Translations under genes and position numbers: made by a program
NCBI GenBank assembly: GCA_020634115.1
Contig: JACKCH010000011.1
Coordinates: 186,001 to 250,000 of the forward strand
Reading direction: 5' to 3'
Source of the DNA: Anaerolineaceae bacterium
GTDB taxonomy: Bacteria > Chloroflexota > Anaerolineae > Aggregatilineales > Phototrophicaceae
DNA length: 64,000 bases
Notes under the pieces: model-generated
Told to the model about the DNA's origin: nothing
Database searches by the model: none
Seen by the model: only the letters and a program-made list of their open reading frames with translations
Part shown: piece by piece, positions 43,089-52,733 of the stretch
Numbering within the stretch: the stretch's first letter is position 1
Layout: each line of letters opens with the position of its first letter

Positions 43089-44162
43089 ATGAAAGCACTC
43101 ATTCTCAGTGGGGGTAAAGGGACACGTCTTTATCCGCTAACGTATACACGCGCCAAGCAGTTAATCCCCGTTGCCAACAAACCCGTTCTGTTCCGTGTGA
43201 TTGAAGCCATCCGCGAAGCCGGAGTCACCGACATCGGCATTGTGATTGGCACGAATACCGGCGAAGAAATCAAGGATGCCGTCGGCAACGGGCTGCGCTG
43301 GGGCGCGAACATCGAGTATATCCTCCAGGAAAGCCCGGACGGGCTGGCACACGCCGTCAAAATCTCACAGGACTTCCTGGGCGATGATCGTTTCGTGATG
43401 TTCCTGGGCGACAATGTGATTCAGGGCGGTATCAGTGGCCTCATCAGCGACTTCGCCAGCAGCGATTGGAACAGCCAGATCGTGCTGACCGCTGTAGAAA
43501 ACCCGTCGGCCTACGGTGTTGCGAAGCTGCGCGATGACAACAGCATCGAAAAACTCATCGAAAAACCCAAAGACCCGCCGAGTAATCTGGCGTTAGTGGG
43601 CATCTATATGTTCGATGAAACCATCTGGGACGCGGTTCATGCCATCCAGCCTTCGGCGCGCGGCGAACTGGAAATCACCGACGCGATTCAGTGGCTAATC
43701 GAAGCCGGACACCGGGTTTACCCGCACGTTCACACCGGCTGGTGGATTGATACCGGCAAGCCCACCGACATGCTGGAAGCCAACAGCCTCGTGCTGGACG
43801 AACTCGTCCCGACCATCTCTCCAGATGCCGACATCAAGAACTCGGAAGTTGACTCACGGGTGACCATCGAACGCGGCGCGAAGGTCATCAACAGCATCAT
43901 TCGCGGCCCGGCCATCATCGGGGAAGACACAGTCATCGAAAACAGCTACGTTGGCCCGTTTTCCAGCATTTACCACCATGTCACCATCCAGAACTGTGAA
44001 ATCGAGCGCAGCATCATTCTGGAACGCAGCATGATTACCGATATTGATGTCCGCTTGCAGGACACGATCATTGGCCGCTACGCATCCATCCGGCGTAACT
44101 GGAAGAAACCACGCGCCCTCAAGATGAACCTGGGCGATTACAGTAACCTGTGGCTGGATTGA
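43089..44162 (+). CDS. Glucose-1-phosphate thymidylyltransferase, long (beta-helix) type
   Basis: The 357-aa product has an N-terminal nucleotidyltransferase domain (KALILSGGKGTRLYPLTYT, FLGDNVIQGG) and a C-terminal left-handed beta helix (NSIIRGPAIIGEDTVIENSYVG). This is the long RmlA-like form that makes dTDP- or UDP-glucose from glucose-1-phosphate and NTP. It feeds sugar building blocks to the polysaccharide whose export genes lie just upstream. The N-terminal Gly-rich loop and Lys are intact. Confidence 0.92.
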   Translation: MKALILSGGKGTRLYPLTYTRAKQLIPVANKPVLFRVIEAIREAGVTDIGIVIGTNTGEEIKDAVGNGLRWGANIEYILQESPDGLAHAVKISQDFLGDDRFVMFLGDNVIQGGISGLISDFASSDWNSQIVLTAVENPSAYGVAKLRDDNSIEKLIEKPKDPPSNLALVGIYMFDETIWDAVHAIQPSARGELEITDAIQWLIEAGHRVYPHVHTGWWIDTGKPTDMLEANSLVLDELVPTISPDADIKNSEVDSRVTIERGAKVINSIIRGPAIIGEDTVIENSYVGPFSSIYHHVTIQNCEIERSIILERSMITDIDVRLQDTIIGRYASIRRNWKKPRALKMNLGDYSNLWLD

Positions 44163-44192
44163 TTGCCGCCGCATCATCCACTCGTTATGAAC

Positions 44193-44214
44193 GGGGCATG
44201 ATGGTTCATGCCCC
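44193..44214. repeat. Extragenic palindrome after the nucleotidyltransferase gene
   Basis: GGGGCATGA / TCATGCCCC, 9-bp perfect stem with loop TGGT, 30 nt after the stop codon. It probably acts as an mRNA-end structure for the exopolysaccharide operon. Confidence 0.72.
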
Positions 44215-44315
44215 TATGAGAGAACCAATCACGCTGTCTCGATTACCCCGTTTATTAGCGTGAAACCCAAAAGACGTTACAATAGAGAGCATTATTCAGA
44301 TCGGGAAATCACGTT

Positions 44316-45455
44316 ATGGTTTTTGCCAAGCATCTCAACTTCCAGAGTGTCCTCGATGGACTGGGTCAGGGTGTGCTGATCTTCAATGCCGAAAATCGCC
44401 TGGTCGGGGAGAATCTGGCGGTGCGCAGCATTCTGGGGAATGACCTCAGCGTCATTCGCGCCGAAGGCTGGACTGCTGCTGTCACCCTGTTTGACGCTCG
44501 CCTGGATGACCCCAGCCAGGGTGTGGAGACGATGCGGCAAAAGGCGCTGGAATCGGCCAGACCGGTGCGTTTTCACATCTTCCGCTCCGGGGAATACGTT
44601 TCGTGCTGGGTGGCGATGGTGCATGACGACGACGACCAGTACGTGATGCTGACCATTGATATTAACGACTGGACGGCGATCAGCGAACTGATGGGGCATT
44701 TCCGCGACGAAGTCCAGGGGGCAGCCAACGCCACCAAAGGCCATACCGACCTGATTATCCAGAGTCTGCGCCATCTGCGTCCCGGCGAAACGCTGGAACA
44801 ACTCAGCCGCCGTGTGATCGGCTTCACCCACCTGATCGGCACCCACATGCACCGGCTGGAACGCCTGATGCTGCTGCTGGCGCGGTTGGAAGCAGTGCGT
44901 ACCGGCAGGCTGAAAGAATCCGTCAACCGGGAACTGCGTAAAGTGAACATGGCCGACTTCATGGAGGATTTTATCGAAGGGTTGGATGAAGTCACACTGA
45001 TCGACCCCGAAACCGAAACCCAGGACTATCGCTCCCGGCTGTCCGTGACTGTGCCGGATCACCTGCTGGTGGAAGCCGCACCGGGACGGTTGACATCCGT
45101 CTTGCATGACATTCTGCGGAATGCTATCATGTACAGTATGAAGGCCACGCCCATCATGATTATGGTGCGTCAATCCCCGCAGGGTCAGACCGCGCAGATT
45201 GACGTGATAGACCAGGGGTATGGTGTTCGCGCCAAAGAATTTGACCGGGTTTTCGAGTTCTTCAAGCGGGCGCGGCAGCCGCAGATTATCGGTGAGTTCG
45301 GGTATGGGTTAAGCCTGTATCTGTGTAAACATGAGGTGGAAGCCATGAACGGCAAGATTTGGTTCGAGAGCGAAGAAGGCGTCGGCACGACGTTTAGCTT
45401 TAAGTTACCAATCTGGCAGGAAGACGGCTCCGCTTCTAGTCAGACAGAACCATAA
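44316..45455 (+). CDS. PAS-containing sensor histidine kinase
   Basis: The 379-aa product has an N-terminal PAS-like domain (VLDGLGQGVLIFNAENRLVGEN) and no membrane helix, so it is cytoplasmic. The phosphoacceptor segment is atypical: MGHFRDEVQGAANATKGH, with His kept but without the usual HELRTP. The ATPase has N-box ILRNAIMYS, G1 VIDQGYGV and G2 GEFGYGLSLYL. No response-regulator gene is adjacent; the regulator near the window end is too far to pair by position. Confidence 0.87.
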   Translation: MVFAKHLNFQSVLDGLGQGVLIFNAENRLVGENLAVRSILGNDLSVIRAEGWTAAVTLFDARLDDPSQGVETMRQKALESARPVRFHIFRSGEYVSCWVAMVHDDDDQYVMLTIDINDWTAISELMGHFRDEVQGAANATKGHTDLIIQSLRHLRPGETLEQLSRRVIGFTHLIGTHMHRLERLMLLLARLEAVRTGRLKESVNRELRKVNMADFMEDFIEGLDEVTLIDPETETQDYRSRLSVTVPDHLLVEAAPGRLTSVLHDILRNAIMYSMKATPIMIMVRQSPQGQTAQIDVIDQGYGVRAKEFDRVFEFFKRARQPQIIGEFGYGLSLYLCKHEVEAMNGKIWFESEEGVGTTFSFKLPIWQEDGSASSQTEP

Positions 45456-45492
45456 CCTTTACCCCAGACCCCCACCTATCGAGGTTCAGCAG

Positions 45493-45537
45493 ACGCCTCG
45501 TCCTGGCAGGTCAGGGCAGGCGTTTTTGTTTTGGAAA
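45493..45537 (+). terminator. Terminator after the histidine kinase gene
   Basis: ACGCCT / AGGCGT outer stem with an internal imperfect stem (CCTG/CAGG), followed by TTTTTGTTTT. 38 nt after the stop. Confidence 0.75.
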
Positions 45538-45550
45538 GCAGGCACGCAGA

Positions 45551-45727
45551 ATGCGGTTTATGACACCCGACATCTTTAACGGGATTATCGTGGCAGTGAT
45601 TATTATCGGGCTGGCGCTGGTGGTGGTGCGGCTGTATGCCGATTTCACCCGCCCCCTGCCACACGATGAACCCGATTATCAGGAGGGCGATACCCGCCCC
45701 AATCAACCCTTTGATGACCAACCGTAG
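45551..45727 (+). CDS. Small single-helix membrane protein (58 aa)
   Basis: It starts at ATG 45551 and encodes a membrane helix (NGIIVAVIIIGLALVVVRLY) followed by a short acidic, Pro-rich tail (HDEPDYQEGD) before TAG. The codon choice and helix support a real short gene. Its stop is 39 nt before serS, so it may share a transcript with it. A second ATG at 45560 is an alternative start. No function is known. Confidence 0.6.
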   Translation: MRFMTPDIFNGIIVAVIIIGLALVVVRLYADFTRPLPHDEPDYQEGDTRPNQPFDDQP

Positions 45728-45766
45728 GCATACCACCCTACTAGCAATCGCTATGGAGATGAAACC

Positions 45767-47182
45767 ATGTTAGACATCACCCTCATCCGGGAGAAACCGG
45801 AATGGGTTCAAGAGCAGATCATGAAGCTGAACGACCCGGCAGCAGCCGAACGGATTAACCGAATTCTCGAACTGGATACCCAGCGCCGCACCCTGCTGGC
45901 CGAGGGCGAAGTGATCCAGGCCAACCGCAACCGGCTGAACAAGCAGTTCGGGCGGCTCAAGGGAGACAAAAAACTCGATGACACGACCCGCGCTGCTGTC
46001 GCACAGCGCGTCACCGCCGCCATTGAGCGTGGGAACTACGAGGAAGCGGTACAGATCATCGAAGCCACTGATGCCGGAAACGAAGCGGCCAGTGCCGATG
46101 CCAATACCGCCCTGGATGGCCTGATGACCGCCCTCAAAGGGATGGGCGAGCGGGTCAACACCATTAATGAGCAGGTCAAGGGCGTCGAAGAAGAACTCAC
46201 CGACAACATGCTGTGGGTGCCGAACCTGCCCCATGAAAGCGTGCCGGTTTTCCTCAGTGATGAAGACAACATCGCCTGGGAGCCGGAAGGCGAGAAGCGT
46301 GTCTTTGACTTCGAGCCGAAACCGCACTGGGAACTCGGCCCGGAACTGGGGATTATTGATTTCGAGCGCGGCGTGCGCCTGGCCGGAACCCGCGCCTATG
46401 TCCTGCAAGGCTGGGGATCACGCTTGCAGCGGGCGCTGACGGCGTTCTTCCTGGATATGGCGCGGGAAAAAGGGTTTACCGAACTGTATCTACCGTTCTT
46501 CGTTCAGGAGCAGATGATGTTCGGCGCGGGGCAGTTCCCCAAGTTCCGCGATGTCGTCTATTACGACAATGACGCCGATGTCTACATGCTGCCGACGGCG
46601 GAGGTCGCCATCACCAACCTGCACCGCGACGAAATTCTCGACGAAGCGCAGCTTCCGCTGTACTACGTCGCCCAGACTCCCTGTTTCCGCCGGGAACGGA
46701 TGAGCGCCGGGCGCGATACACGCGGCATCAAGCGTGTCCACCAGTTCGAGAAGGTGGAGATGTACAAATTCACCACGCCGGAAACCAGCTACGCCGAACT
46801 GGAATCACTGACCGAAGCCGCCAGCGACATCTGCCGCGCCCTGAAAATCCCCTTCCGCCGCCTGGAAATCGTGACCGGAGACCTGGGATTCAGTGCCAGC
46901 AAGAAATATGATGTGGAAATGTGGGCGCCCGGCTGCGGGGAATGGCTGGAAGTCAGCTCATGCAGCAACACCGAAGCGTTCCAGGCACGGCGGGCGAACA
47001 TCAAATATCGCCCAACGGATAGCAAAAAGGCGCAGTTCGTCCATACCTTGAACGGCAGCGGTCTGGCCGCGCCGCGTGTGCTGATCGCCGTTCTGGAAAA
47101 CTACCAGCAGGCCGATGGCAGCGTGGTGATCCCGGAAGTCCTGCGGCCTTACCTGGGCGGCGTGGAGCGGATCAGCAAATAA
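45767..47182 (+). CDS. serS: Seryl-tRNA synthetase
   Basis: Residues 1-~115 of this 471-aa class II synthetase form the tRNA-binding coiled-coil arm (RRTLLAEGEVIQANRNRLNKQ). The catalytic core has motif 2 CFRRERMSAGRDTRGIKRVHQFEKVE and motif 3 near the end (NGSGLAAPRVLIAVLE). The start is ATG 45767 with GGAGAT upstream. It is somewhat longer than the ~425 aa of many bacterial SerRS, the excess lying in the arm and linker. Confidence 0.96.
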   Translation: MLDITLIREKPEWVQEQIMKLNDPAAAERINRILELDTQRRTLLAEGEVIQANRNRLNKQFGRLKGDKKLDDTTRAAVAQRVTAAIERGNYEEAVQIIEATDAGNEAASADANTALDGLMTALKGMGERVNTINEQVKGVEEELTDNMLWVPNLPHESVPVFLSDEDNIAWEPEGEKRVFDFEPKPHWELGPELGIIDFERGVRLAGTRAYVLQGWGSRLQRALTAFFLDMAREKGFTELYLPFFVQEQMMFGAGQFPKFRDVVYYDNDADVYMLPTAEVAITNLHRDEILDEAQLPLYYVAQTPCFRRERMSAGRDTRGIKRVHQFEKVEMYKFTTPETSYAELESLTEAASDICRALKIPFRRLEIVTGDLGFSASKKYDVEMWAPGCGEWLEVSSCSNTEAFQARRANIKYRPTDSKKAQFVHTLNGSGLAAPRVLIAVLENYQQADGSVVIPEVLRPYLGGVERISK

Positions 47183-47297
47183 ACCCCTTCAACATGACCG
47201 GTGACGGGCGACCTTCGGGGCGTCCGTCCCGTGTTGCACCTGTCTCAAATGCCCCTATAATACAATTTATCGTTAAATAATGACAAGAGAGGGAGCA

Positions 47298-47750
47298 ATG
47301 AGACGTTTACTACTGTTTGTTGTGTTGATTGGCTTTGTTATGGCTCTGGCAGCATGTGGTGGGGGTGACGCATCGGGCGATTCCAGTAGCAACGGGGATA
47401 GTGGCGCATCGTCTGCCCCGGCGGGTAATGACCCGGCAGCGGTGGCGCTGGCGCTGATGGCGGCAGTTTACAATAATGACCAGGATTCGTTTGCGGCGGT
47501 TTCGTGCGCCGAACTACAAGCAGGAATGGATGCTTTTGCCGGAGTGCAGCTTCCCGGAGATGGTACGTTTGATGTGAGTGGTTTGCAGGCCGAAGTCACC
47601 AGTCAGACCGATACTCAGGCGGAAGTTACGATTACCGGCACCGTCAAGTTGACATTGACAGTGGCTGGTCAGACCACCACCACTGACGTTGACATCAACA
47701 CAATCACGCTCACCTTGAAGAATGAAAATGGCTGGAAGTATTGTGGCTGA
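47298..47750 (+). CDS. Lipoprotein of unknown function
   Basis: The product has 150 aa from ATG 47298 (GAGGGAG upstream; an ATG at 47280 is in frame but lacks a site). The signal peptide ends in a lipobox LAAC, followed by a Gly/Ser/Asp-rich flexible stretch (GGGDASGDSSSNG). The folded part ends VTSQTDTQAEVTITGTVKL...KNENGWKYCG, the pattern of small DUF4878/NTF2-like exported domains. It should be tethered to the outer face of the membrane. Confidence 0.8.
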   Translation: MRRLLLFVVLIGFVMALAACGGGDASGDSSSNGDSGASSAPAGNDPAAVALALMAAVYNNDQDSFAAVSCAELQAGMDAFAGVQLPGDGTFDVSGLQAEVTSQTDTQAEVTITGTVKLTLTVAGQTTTTDVDINTITLTLKNENGWKYCG

Positions 47751-48096
47751 GTAACGTCCCCTTCCCGCCTGATCCCCATTACAGGTTCGGAAAAACTACG
47801 ATCATGATAAAATAGACAAGGGGAGAGATACCCCTTGTTTTCGATTTACCGGGCTGACCTTTGATCGGGGATGCACACATGGAAAACACTCCATCGGAAG
47901 CCCCTAAACCCTGCCGCACTCAGGCTCGAGAACACCTTGCCAGACATTTTGTGGTCTGCTCCAATGATAGGGGTTTTATATCTGTCCCTGCCGTACCGGA
48001 CGATCACGGGAAGATGACAGTTTTCCAATCATTCATCTGAAACGCATCACCCCCTTTACCTGACATTCATTAGCTTCTACACGAAAGCTTTAACCC
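47751..48096. other. Gene-free interval
   Basis: 346 bp between the lipoprotein gene and sppA. I see no convincing gene, repeat or clear promoter; a 60-codon minus-strand frame here has no ribosome site or family resemblance. Confidence 0.5.
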
Positions 48097-49803
48097 ATGA
48101 AAGCGAAAATCGCAAAAGTAGTTCAATCCGTTTTTCGGGTGGTAAATCCGCTGCGCTGGCTGCGGCGGGGCTGGTTCGCGCTGGGCAACCTGCGGCGCAG
48201 GCGGCGTAAAATCGAATATGTGGCCCTGACACTACCATCATCCCTGCCGCCTCTGCCGGAAGCCCGTCCCTGGTGGCAGCGGCGTGTCATGGGAGATTCG
48301 CCCCTCAGCCTGCTGGAACTTGACCGCTTTTTTGAACAGGTCGGACGGGATCCGCGCCCAAAAGGGGTGATTCTCGTTTTGCGCGGGCTGAATATGCCCC
48401 TGGCCGACCTGGAAACCCTGCGTGGCAGCCTGCTCCGGCTGCGGCAGACCGGCAAACGCGTGATCTGCTTCGCCCAGGACTATGACAACGCGACCTATTT
48501 TATCGCCAGCGCCGCCGATGAGATTGTGCTGCAACCGGGTGGCAGTTTGAATACGGTGGGGCTGCTGGCGCAGGCGGTTTTCCTGAAAGACGCGCTGAAC
48601 ACACTGGGCGTGGAGGCCGAAGCGATAGCGATTTCACCCTATAAAACTGCCCTTGACCGGCTTGCCAACAGTGATCTGTCGCCCGAATCGCGGGAGCAGT
48701 TGAACTCGCTGCTGGACTCGCAGTTTGACATCCTCACGGGTGGCATCGCGGCAGGCCGCAAGGTATCCCCTGAAGCGGTGCGAACGATGATTGACAACGC
48801 GCCCCACCTGGATTCGGATGCGTTAGCCGCCGGGTATGTGGACTCGGTGGAAAATGAAGAGGCGCTGTATCGCCGGTTAGCCAGTGAGCACGTCCTCACA
48901 TTGAAACAAGCGCGCAAAACGCTGCTCCGGCAGTGGCGTAAACCGGCTCAGAGATATGTGGCACTGCTGCGCGTGGGCGGCCTGATTGTGTCGGGTGAAA
49001 GTGGCAGCCCGCCGGTAGACATCCCGATTCCGATTATCGGTGGCGAACGGATGGGTGATCTGACCGTCGTGCGCCAGGTACGGAATCTGATGCAAGACCA
49101 GGGCGCGGCGGCGGTGATCCTGTTTGTGGATAGCGGCGGCGGTTCGGCGTCAGCGTCCGAGGCGATGGCGTCAGCGCTGGATGAGCTGGCACAGAATCGC
49201 CCGCTGGTGGTGTACATGAACAGTGTGGCCGCGTCCGGTGGCTACTATATCGCAACTCCGGCACACTGGATTGTCGCCCAACCGGGGACAATTACCGGCT
49301 CAATTGGCGTCATCAGCGGCAAGATTATCACCGATGGGTTGTGGGAACGGTTGCACGTCAACCGGGTGCAGCTTGCACGCGGCGCGAATGCTGACCTCTT
49401 TGGCGATAGTGGCCCAATGACCGACAACCAGCGAGCGAAGCTCCGTGCCGGGATCGAACACACCTATCAACAGTTCGGTGGGCGGGTAGCTGCCAGCCGC
49501 AAGATGCCCTTCGAGGCCGTAGACGCCGTGGGCGGCGGGCGCGTGTGGACAGGCCAGCAGGCTATCAGGCATGGGCTGGTGGATGAACTGGGTGGCGTGG
49601 ATGCCGCGCTGAACAAGGCGCGGGAACTGGCGAATCTGCCGGACGATGCGCCCCTGGCGATTTTCCAGGGCAAGGGCAGGCCGCTGCTGCCACAACTGGC
49701 GGAAAAAGCCGATCCCACTGCCGGGTTGCGCTATCTCCACGAGAATCTACGCGGGATTTTCAATGGCAGCGCCCAGCTTTTGCTCCCGTTCTGGTGGGAA
49801 TAG
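48097..49803 (+). CDS. sppA: Signal peptide peptidase SppA, 67-kDa type
   Basis: The 568-aa product consists of two tandem S49 protease repeats, as in the E. coli-type enzyme. The N-terminal half supplies the Lys (SPYKTALDRLANSDLSPE) and the C-terminal half the nucleophile Ser in MNSVAASGGYYIA. SppA degrades cleaved signal peptides at the membrane. Instead of a strong N-terminal helix there is a basic, weakly hydrophobic segment (RVVNPLRWLRRGWFALG), so membrane attachment is probably by this amphipathic part. Single gene. Confidence 0.92.
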   Translation: MKAKIAKVVQSVFRVVNPLRWLRRGWFALGNLRRRRRKIEYVALTLPSSLPPLPEARPWWQRRVMGDSPLSLLELDRFFEQVGRDPRPKGVILVLRGLNMPLADLETLRGSLLRLRQTGKRVICFAQDYDNATYFIASAADEIVLQPGGSLNTVGLLAQAVFLKDALNTLGVEAEAIAISPYKTALDRLANSDLSPESREQLNSLLDSQFDILTGGIAAGRKVSPEAVRTMIDNAPHLDSDALAAGYVDSVENEEALYRRLASEHVLTLKQARKTLLRQWRKPAQRYVALLRVGGLIVSGESGSPPVDIPIPIIGGERMGDLTVVRQVRNLMQDQGAAAVILFVDSGGGSASASEAMASALDELAQNRPLVVYMNSVAASGGYYIATPAHWIVAQPGTITGSIGVISGKIITDGLWERLHVNRVQLARGANADLFGDSGPMTDNQRAKLRAGIEHTYQQFGGRVAASRKMPFEAVDAVGGGRVWTGQQAIRHGLVDELGGVDAALNKARELANLPDDAPLAIFQGKGRPLLPQLAEKADPTAGLRYLHENLRGIFNGSAQLLLPFWWE

Positions 49804-49953
49804 GGGGCAACCACACAACCTATTGACGGCGATTTCCGCTGTCGCCTTGAAAACTGACAACTGAATACTGGCTTTCTTTTTTACACTGCGGGTGTTTTGT
49901 CGTATCCTTATGACATATAGAGCCTATTTTTAAAAAGAAAGCGAGGCGAATGG

Positions 49954-50766
49954 ATGACCGGATTTCACCGTTTTAACATCGGCGGGGTGACTGCGGTCAC
50001 GATTAATGATGGGCAGTTCGCGCGTCCGGCGGAAACCTTTTTCAAGGATGTCCCCGCCGCCGAAATCGAGCCGGTATTGGCAGCGAACGGCCTGGCACGG
50101 GATGCGGTGCCGTCCTGGTTTGACCCGCTATACGTAGATACCGGCCAGCACAAGGTCATTGTGGATACCGGCAACGGCCCGGAACGCGGCGGGCAGCTCA
50201 TGACCAACTTGCAGGCCGCCGGCATTGACCCGGCAGACATTGACGCAGTCATGATTACCCACGCGCACGGCGACCATATCGGCGGCAATACCACGTTGGA
50301 TGGCGCGTTAGCGTTCCCTAATGCCCGTTATTACATCGGGCTCGAGGAGTGGGACTACTGGACATCAGAGGAAGTGCTGAATCTCAGGCCAGAGAGAATC
50401 CCTTTTATAAAGCAGAATTTATTGAATATTGAAAGCGCTTTCACGTTTGTTGAGGGGGAAGTCGAAATTGTGCCAGGGATTCGGGCGATCCCCGCGCCCG
50501 GACACACCCCCGGTCATATCGCGCTGGTGGTGGTGGGACGGTTGCTGCATGTGGGTGACGCGCTGCACCAACCGCTGCACGCGGAATACCCGGACTGGAT
50601 AGCCGTATTTGACACCTTGCCGGAAACCACCCCCGTCACCCGGCGTAAATTGATGAAAATGGCGGTCGAGCAGGAATTGCTGGTGTATGGTTTCCACTTC
50701 CCGTTCCCGGGTTATGGACGGGTAACACCTAAGGGGGACACCTGGACGTGGCAGCCCGGCATGTAG
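49954..50766 (+). CDS. Metallo-beta-lactamase-fold hydrolase (active copy)
   Basis: The 270-aa product has a complete metal-binding set: HAHGDHIGG, the downstream GHTPGHIAL and the bridging Asp in VGDALH. It belongs to the MBL group that includes lactonases and other quorum-quenching or ester hydrolases; substrate unknown. It lies ~200 bp before a paralogue that is closely similar over its whole length (tandem duplication). Both begin TGFHRF/TEFHRF and end YGRVTPKG/YGRVTPNG. Confidence 0.9.
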   Translation: MTGFHRFNIGGVTAVTINDGQFARPAETFFKDVPAAEIEPVLAANGLARDAVPSWFDPLYVDTGQHKVIVDTGNGPERGGQLMTNLQAAGIDPADIDAVMITHAHGDHIGGNTTLDGALAFPNARYYIGLEEWDYWTSEEVLNLRPERIPFIKQNLLNIESAFTFVEGEVEIVPGIRAIPAPGHTPGHIALVVVGRLLHVGDALHQPLHAEYPDWIAVFDTLPETTPVTRRKLMKMAVEQELLVYGFHFPFPGYGRVTPKGDTWTWQPGM

Positions 50767-50964
50767 ATATGAATCAAGATTGAATCCCCTCGACAAGGGG
50801 GGGAAGGCGTCAGTTTTCAGTCATCAGAAAAAGGGAGTTTGCCAACGATAAAGCTGAAAACTGATAACTGACCACTGAAAACCAGCTTCCCTGGTGTGCG
50901 TCTGGCGCTATTTATCATGACTTTATTTCACATAAGACTTTATTGATGAAAGTGAGGCAGATTA

Positions 50965-51777
50965 ATGACTGAATTTCACCGTTTTAAGGTTGGTGGCATC
51001 ACCGCCGTAACTTTGAAAGATGGGCAGATCACACGTCAGGCCGATACGCTTTTTAACAATGTTTCCATCGCTGAAATCAATCCGGTTCTGGCGGCGAATG
51101 GTCTGGCACGCGACGCGATACCATCCTGGTTTGACCCGCTGTATCTGGATACCGGCCAGCATAAAGTCATGATAGACACCGGTAATGGCGCAGAACACGG
51201 CGGGCAGGTGATAGCGAGCCTAAAGGCCGCGGGAATCAACCCGGCGAACATTGATACCGTCATCCTGACCCATGCACACGGCGGCCATATCTGCGGAAAT
51301 ACCACGCCGGAGGGTACGCTGACCTTCCCGAATGCCCGTTATTACATCGGGCGCGAGGAGTGGAAATACTGGACATCGAATGACGTGCTGGACATCGCCA
51401 CTGAACGCGCCCCTTTACTACGAAAAAATCTATTAAATATCAAGAAAGCTTTTACTTTAGTTGAGGGCGAAACGGAGATTGTGCCAGGAATTCGGACGAT
51501 TTCCACTCCAGGACATACGCCCGGCCATCTTGCGCTGTTGGTCGTGGGGCGGCTGCTGAATGTCGGCGGTGCGCTCCACCACCCCCTTCATGCTGAACAC
51601 CCGGAATGGTTGACCATATTCGACTCAGAGCCGGAAAGAGTACCCGCTGCCCGGCGTAAACTCATGGAGATGGCGGTAGAGCGGAAACTACTGGTTTACG
51701 GCTACCACTTCCCGTTCCCCGGTTACGGACGGGTAACTCCCAACGGGACTGGCTGGAAGTGGAAGCCAGGCATGTAG
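50965..51777 (+). CDS. Metallo-beta-lactamase-fold paralogue lacking metal-ligand Asp residues
   Basis: The product has 270 aa, the same length and frame as the upstream copy. The HxHxDH motif reads HAHGGHICG, with Gly replacing the metal-ligand Asp, and the bridging Asp in the VGDALH position is also Gly (VGGALHH). GHTPGHLA is kept. Two independent ligand losses with an intact reading frame point to a non-catalytic duplicate, perhaps a binding or regulatory partner. Its stop is 1 nt before the start of the next gene. Confidence 0.9.
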   Translation: MTEFHRFKVGGITAVTLKDGQITRQADTLFNNVSIAEINPVLAANGLARDAIPSWFDPLYLDTGQHKVMIDTGNGAEHGGQVIASLKAAGINPANIDTVILTHAHGGHICGNTTPEGTLTFPNARYYIGREEWKYWTSNDVLDIATERAPLLRKNLLNIKKAFTLVEGETEIVPGIRTISTPGHTPGHLALLVVGRLLNVGGALHHPLHAEHPEWLTIFDSEPERVPAARRKLMEMAVERKLLVYGYHFPFPGYGRVTPNGTGWKWKPGM

Positions 51778-51778
51778 C

Positions 51779-52678
51779 ATGAGCAGAGAAAACGATATGC
51801 GTATCCCGGACCGAACCCGCAAGATTATCGGTGTGGTCATCATTGTGCTGGCGATGGCTCTGCTTTTTGTCGTGGCGCTGTCCGGCACACCGCCCACTGT
51901 TGAGGACACTACCATAGTGTCGCCAACGCTCTCCGCAACTATCCTGGATTCAGGAGTGCAGGCGCTCGGTACGGCCACACCCCCTTATGATGCGACGCTG
52001 TACGCGGTGCGTCAGCAGCAGCTATATTTCATCGCCGCGAGCTACGGCCCGACAGAAGGCGCGGTGTTTTCGGCCACCGAAGCCGCCTTGATCGCCACCG
52101 CGCAAGGCACAACTACACCTTTACCCACCCCGACCTGGGGGAACGGCACAGCCGGACTTTCCGGTGTGAACGCCGCCGGGACATTGGCCGCCGCCGGGTT
52201 CATGGGAACAGCAGAAGCCGCTGCGCTCCCTACCGCACAGTATATGGAATGCGGCTGGCAGTGGGCGACTCAACCGCTGCCGGAACTGACCGCGCAGATT
52301 GCCGCAGCCCTGGCCGAAGCCGGGATTACGGACGCCGCTGTTCGGGCGAAAGCCTTCGGGGAGAACTGTGTTCCCCAGCGCGAGAACGTGGCCGGGTACT
52401 TCGCCACGATGGAAACCGATTTTGACATCACCTTAACGGTAACGGACACCGGGGATGATGCGGAAATCGGGTCGCGGCTGGCAGGCATCCTGGACGTGCT
52501 GGCGCTGTTCCCACCGGACGAGACGCCGGGGCCGAATCCCGGTTATATCACGCTGATCGTATCCGGCCCGGAGGATGCCCAGCGCATCCAGCGTTTCCTG
52601 GTAACTGACGCCGCTGACGCCAGAGATCAGGGGCTGACCGGCGCGGATTTGCTGGCCGCGCTGAATACCGGCAATTGA
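51779..52678 (+). CDS. Membrane-anchored exported protein of unknown function
   Basis: The 299-aa product has a short basic start, a membrane helix (IIGVVIIVLAMALLFVVAL), then an Ala/Thr/Pro-rich exported part (TTTPLPTPTWGNG) and a C-terminal domain with two Cys (MECGWQWATQPLPEL, FGENCVPQ) and a DUF-like alpha/beta pattern. It is almost directly coupled to the metal-ligand-less MBL paralogue, so the two are probably co-expressed. No enzyme motif was recognised. Confidence 0.75.
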   Translation: MSRENDMRIPDRTRKIIGVVIIVLAMALLFVVALSGTPPTVEDTTIVSPTLSATILDSGVQALGTATPPYDATLYAVRQQQLYFIAASYGPTEGAVFSATEAALIATAQGTTTPLPTPTWGNGTAGLSGVNAAGTLAAAGFMGTAEAAALPTAQYMECGWQWATQPLPELTAQIAAALAEAGITDAAVRAKAFGENCVPQRENVAGYFATMETDFDITLTVTDTGDDAEIGSRLAGILDVLALFPPDETPGPNPGYITLIVSGPEDAQRIQRFLVTDAADARDQGLTGADLLAALNTGN

Positions 52679-52686
52679 ATGAGTGT

Positions 52687-52733
52687 TTTAGTGCGGTGTC
52701 CAACAAGTTTCTCGGGAACAGGTGTAGGGACGG
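52687..52733. repeat. Dispersed ~47-bp repeat
   Basis: TTTAGTGCGGTGTCC...GTAGGGACGG resembles 5925-5971 with a few changes, so the element is mobile or recurrent in this genome. It is followed by a short inverted segment around GGGCTTGGGCACAAGCC. Confidence 0.6.

Noticed and set aside
47846..48028. 60-codon minus-strand frame between the lipoprotein gene and sppA
   Set aside because: Short, no start context, no family resemblance; likely chance.
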